From assembly GCA_003484785.1 (NCBI GenBank), contig DNAD01000244.1:1-6958 (forward strand): DNA of 6,958 nucleotides, written 5' to 3'. The notes beneath the pieces were generated by a model, which had not been told where the DNA came from, did not search any database, and worked only from the letters and a program-made list of their open reading frames with translations. A program made the position numbers and the translations under genes. Below are positions 5,734-6,958 of this stretch, piece by piece (the first letter of the stretch is position 1; the number at the start of each line of letters is the position of its first letter). Source of the DNA: Lachnospiraceae bacterium. Its GTDB lineage: Bacteria > Bacillota > Clostridia > Lachnospirales > Lachnospiraceae.

Positions 5734-6915
5734 ATGGCGGATTTTAAATTTTCGGATCTGAAAAATGTATATGAAGGCTTCGAGGAGCCGGTGATTCGCA
5801 TCTATGTGAACGGAATGGATATCACTCAGGAGGAGGTACCTCTGGTAGTGAACGATCTGGAGGTGGAGCTTTCCAACGGCTTTGAGGCGGGGATCGCCTC
5901 CTTTAACCTGACCGGAGTATATGATGATGAGGCAAGGGTCTTTGCCATAGATAAGGTGAAGAAATATCTCTTCCTGGGCTCAACCGTTATCGTGCTTCTG
6001 GGATACGGAGTTTCTCTCAGAGAGGTGTTCCGCGGCTTTATAGCCAGGGTTCATTTTGTTATACCAAGGACCAATGCTAATGCGCTTCCCTCGATCGAGA
6101 TCTCTGCCATGGACGCAAAGGGACTGATGATGGCCAACCGTCATTCCAAACGCCTGAAGGCTACCTGCTATTCCGATGCCGTAAAGGAGATCCTTTCGGC
6201 CAATACCTTTCTGTCCCAGAAGGACAACAATATGAAGGATTTCACGACCCTGAACATCTCCAATACGCCCGACAAGCAGGATCAGGGCGCAGGAGGGGGA
6301 GGGGGCGCAGGCGCAGGCAAGACCTCGGATAAACGGGTGGAGATGGTAGAGGAAAGCGACTATGAGTTTATCGTAAAGGCGGCCAAAAAATTCAATTTCG
6401 AATTTTTCATTGTCGGTGGTATGCTGTACTTTATAGAGGCAAAGAAAAATACGACTCCGCTGATAACCCTGACGCCCTATTGCGGCCTTCGCAGCCTGGA
6501 TGTGGGCTATGATATCTCGGGGCTTGCGCGCTCCGTAGAGGTCCGCAACATTGATATGGAACAGGGGAAATTCGTAGGAGATAAGAAGAAGGCAAAGACA
6601 AAGATCTCCATGGGAAACAAGGCAAAGCCTCTTGTGGAAAAGCAGTCCTTTGTATATCTTGACCCTACTGCCCAGAGCAAGGCAGAGGCAGGATACCGGG
6701 CGGCCTATCTGATGGACAGCATTGATTACCGCCTGGGCAGCATTCAGGCGGAGTTTATAGGGATCCCCGAGCTGGTGCCGGGGCGCTTTGTTACGCTTAA
6801 GAACTTCGGAAAGCCCGTGGATAATAACTTTTATCTTACGAGGGTAAGGCATATACTGGAGAACAAGGTATACCGCACCGTGTTCGAAGGCTGCGCTAAT
6901 TCCATTCAAAGTTAG
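5734..6915 (+). CDS. Baseplate hub protein (phage late control protein D / gp27-like; N-terminal half of Afp8/VgrG)
   Basis: This 393-residue protein resembles phage protein D, the gp27-like hub that sits as a trimer beneath the tube and carries the spike. Visible family features are an opening strand pair (E-P-V-I-R-I-Y-V-N-G, 18-27), the barrel segment L-G-S-T-V-I-V-L-L-G-Y-G (81-92) followed by V-F-R-G-F-I-A-R-V (98-106), and E-I-S-A-M-D-A-K-G-L-M (122-132). S-D-Y-E-F-I-V-K-A-A-K-K-F-N-F (208-222) with G-M-L-Y-F-I-E (229-235) matches the second barrel. V-P-G-R-F-V-T-L (348-355) and F-Y-L-T-R-V-R-H (366-373) form the closing hub strands. It ends without the gp5-like OB-fold and needle found in full Afp8/VgrG, so the spike is probably the next gene. 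A glycine-rich insert (185-195) interrupts the region before the second barrel. The ATG at 5734 lacks a nearby Shine-Dalgarno. Confidence 0.88.
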   Translation: MADFKFSDLKNVYEGFEEPVIRIYVNGMDITQEEVPLVVNDLEVELSNGFEAGIASFNLTGVYDDEARVFAIDKVKKYLFLGSTVIVLLGYGVSLREVFRGFIARVHFVIPRTNANALPSIEISAMDAKGLMMANRHSKRLKATCYSDAVKEILSANTFLSQKDNNMKDFTTLNISNTPDKQDQGAGGGGGAGAGKTSDKRVEMVEESDYEFIVKAAKKFNFEFFIVGGMLYFIEAKKNTTPLITLTPYCGLRSLDVGYDISGLARSVEVRNIDMEQGKFVGDKKKAKTKISMGNKAKPLVEKQSFVYLDPTAQSKAEAGYRAAYLMDSIDYRLGSIQAEFIGIPELVPGRFVTLKNFGKPVDNNFYLTRVRHILENKVYRTVFEGCANSIQS

Positions 6916-6918
6916 GGG
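6914..6918 (+). promoter_or_regulatory. Putative ribosome binding site for the gene at the right edge
   Basis: AGGGG overlaps the TAG stop of the hub gene (6913-6915) and lies 11 nt before ATG 6930. The spacing is slightly long but usable, and supports a coupled downstream gene. Confidence 0.45.
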
Positions 6919-6929
6919 TTTAAAAACAC

Positions 6930-6958
6930 ATGGCAATATTTGATATTATCGAGGATGT
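6930..6958 (+). CDS. Start of a further CIS gene, cut by the window edge (possibly the spike, gp5/protein V-like)
   Basis: Only the first ten codons are visible (MAIFDIIEDV; the tenth codon lacks its third base but GTN is Val). The start is supported by the upstream AGGGG and by the tight 14-nt gap after the hub gene on the same strand. The hub gene lacks the OB-fold and needle part of Afp8/VgrG, and the gene after a separate protein D often encodes the gp5/protein V-like spike, so that is the positional guess. A gp25-like or PAAR protein is also possible. The visible residues alone do not identify the family. Confidence 0.5.

Noticed and set aside
6301..6327. A P-loop-like string (GAGAGKT) in the hub protein
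   Set aside because: It matches GxxxxGKT only because it lies at the end of a Gly/Ala-rich linker. There is no Walker B or ATPase fold around it, and the rest of the protein is a gp27-like hub.
5980..6936. A 318-codon open frame on the minus strand over the hub gene
   Set aside because: It is antisense to a well-supported hub gene, has no recognisable family features, and its Cys/His/Leu-rich make-up is typical of a reverse-frame shadow.

Overview
This window holds part of a contractile injection system (CIS) locus, the phage-tail-like machinery of the Afp/PVC (eCIS) type. The sequence suggests a Gram-positive anaerobe of the Clostridia, possibly Lachnospiraceae-like. That rests on moderate GC content, A/G-rich Shine-Dalgarno sites and protein style, so the taxon is an inference. 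All genes lie on the + strand, almost end to end, and look like one operon cut at both window edges.

Layout: (1) 1-137 is non-coding and holds a 41-bp, 39/41-paired inverted repeat directly upstream of the first gene. (2) 150-635 encodes a gp19-like tail tube protein. (3) 639-3881 encodes an unusual 1080-residue protein, very rich in Glu and Arg, with a long low-complexity centre between more ordered ends. (4) 3885-4769 and (5) 4782-5696 encode two divergent paralogues of the CIS tube/tube-initiator family (Afp7/Pvc7-like), neither with a visible C-terminal LysM domain. (6) 5734-6915 encodes a phage protein D/gp27-like hub. (7) 6930-6958 is the first ten codons of another gene, by position probably the spike (gp5/protein V-like).

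Together these genes specify the inner core of a contractile particle: tube, adaptor rings joining tube to baseplate, and the central hub. Sheath, gp25-like and gp6/gp7-like baseplate proteins, tape measure, ATPase and tail terminator are not in the window. The order follows Afp5-Afp6-Afp7-Afp8, with Afp7 duplicated and Afp8 split into hub and a separate next gene.

The most interesting item is the 1080-residue protein. It occupies the slot where eCIS loci usually carry the tiny Afp6/Pvc6 (DUF5908) protein. Its centre repeats a degenerate T-E-L-V-x-R motif that resembles the short 'RELVIR'-like core I recall from DUF5908 proteins. It may be a greatly expanded, multivalent version of that component, or a tape-measure or scaffold-like protein specific to this CIS lineage. 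I could run no searches, so this is a hypothesis.
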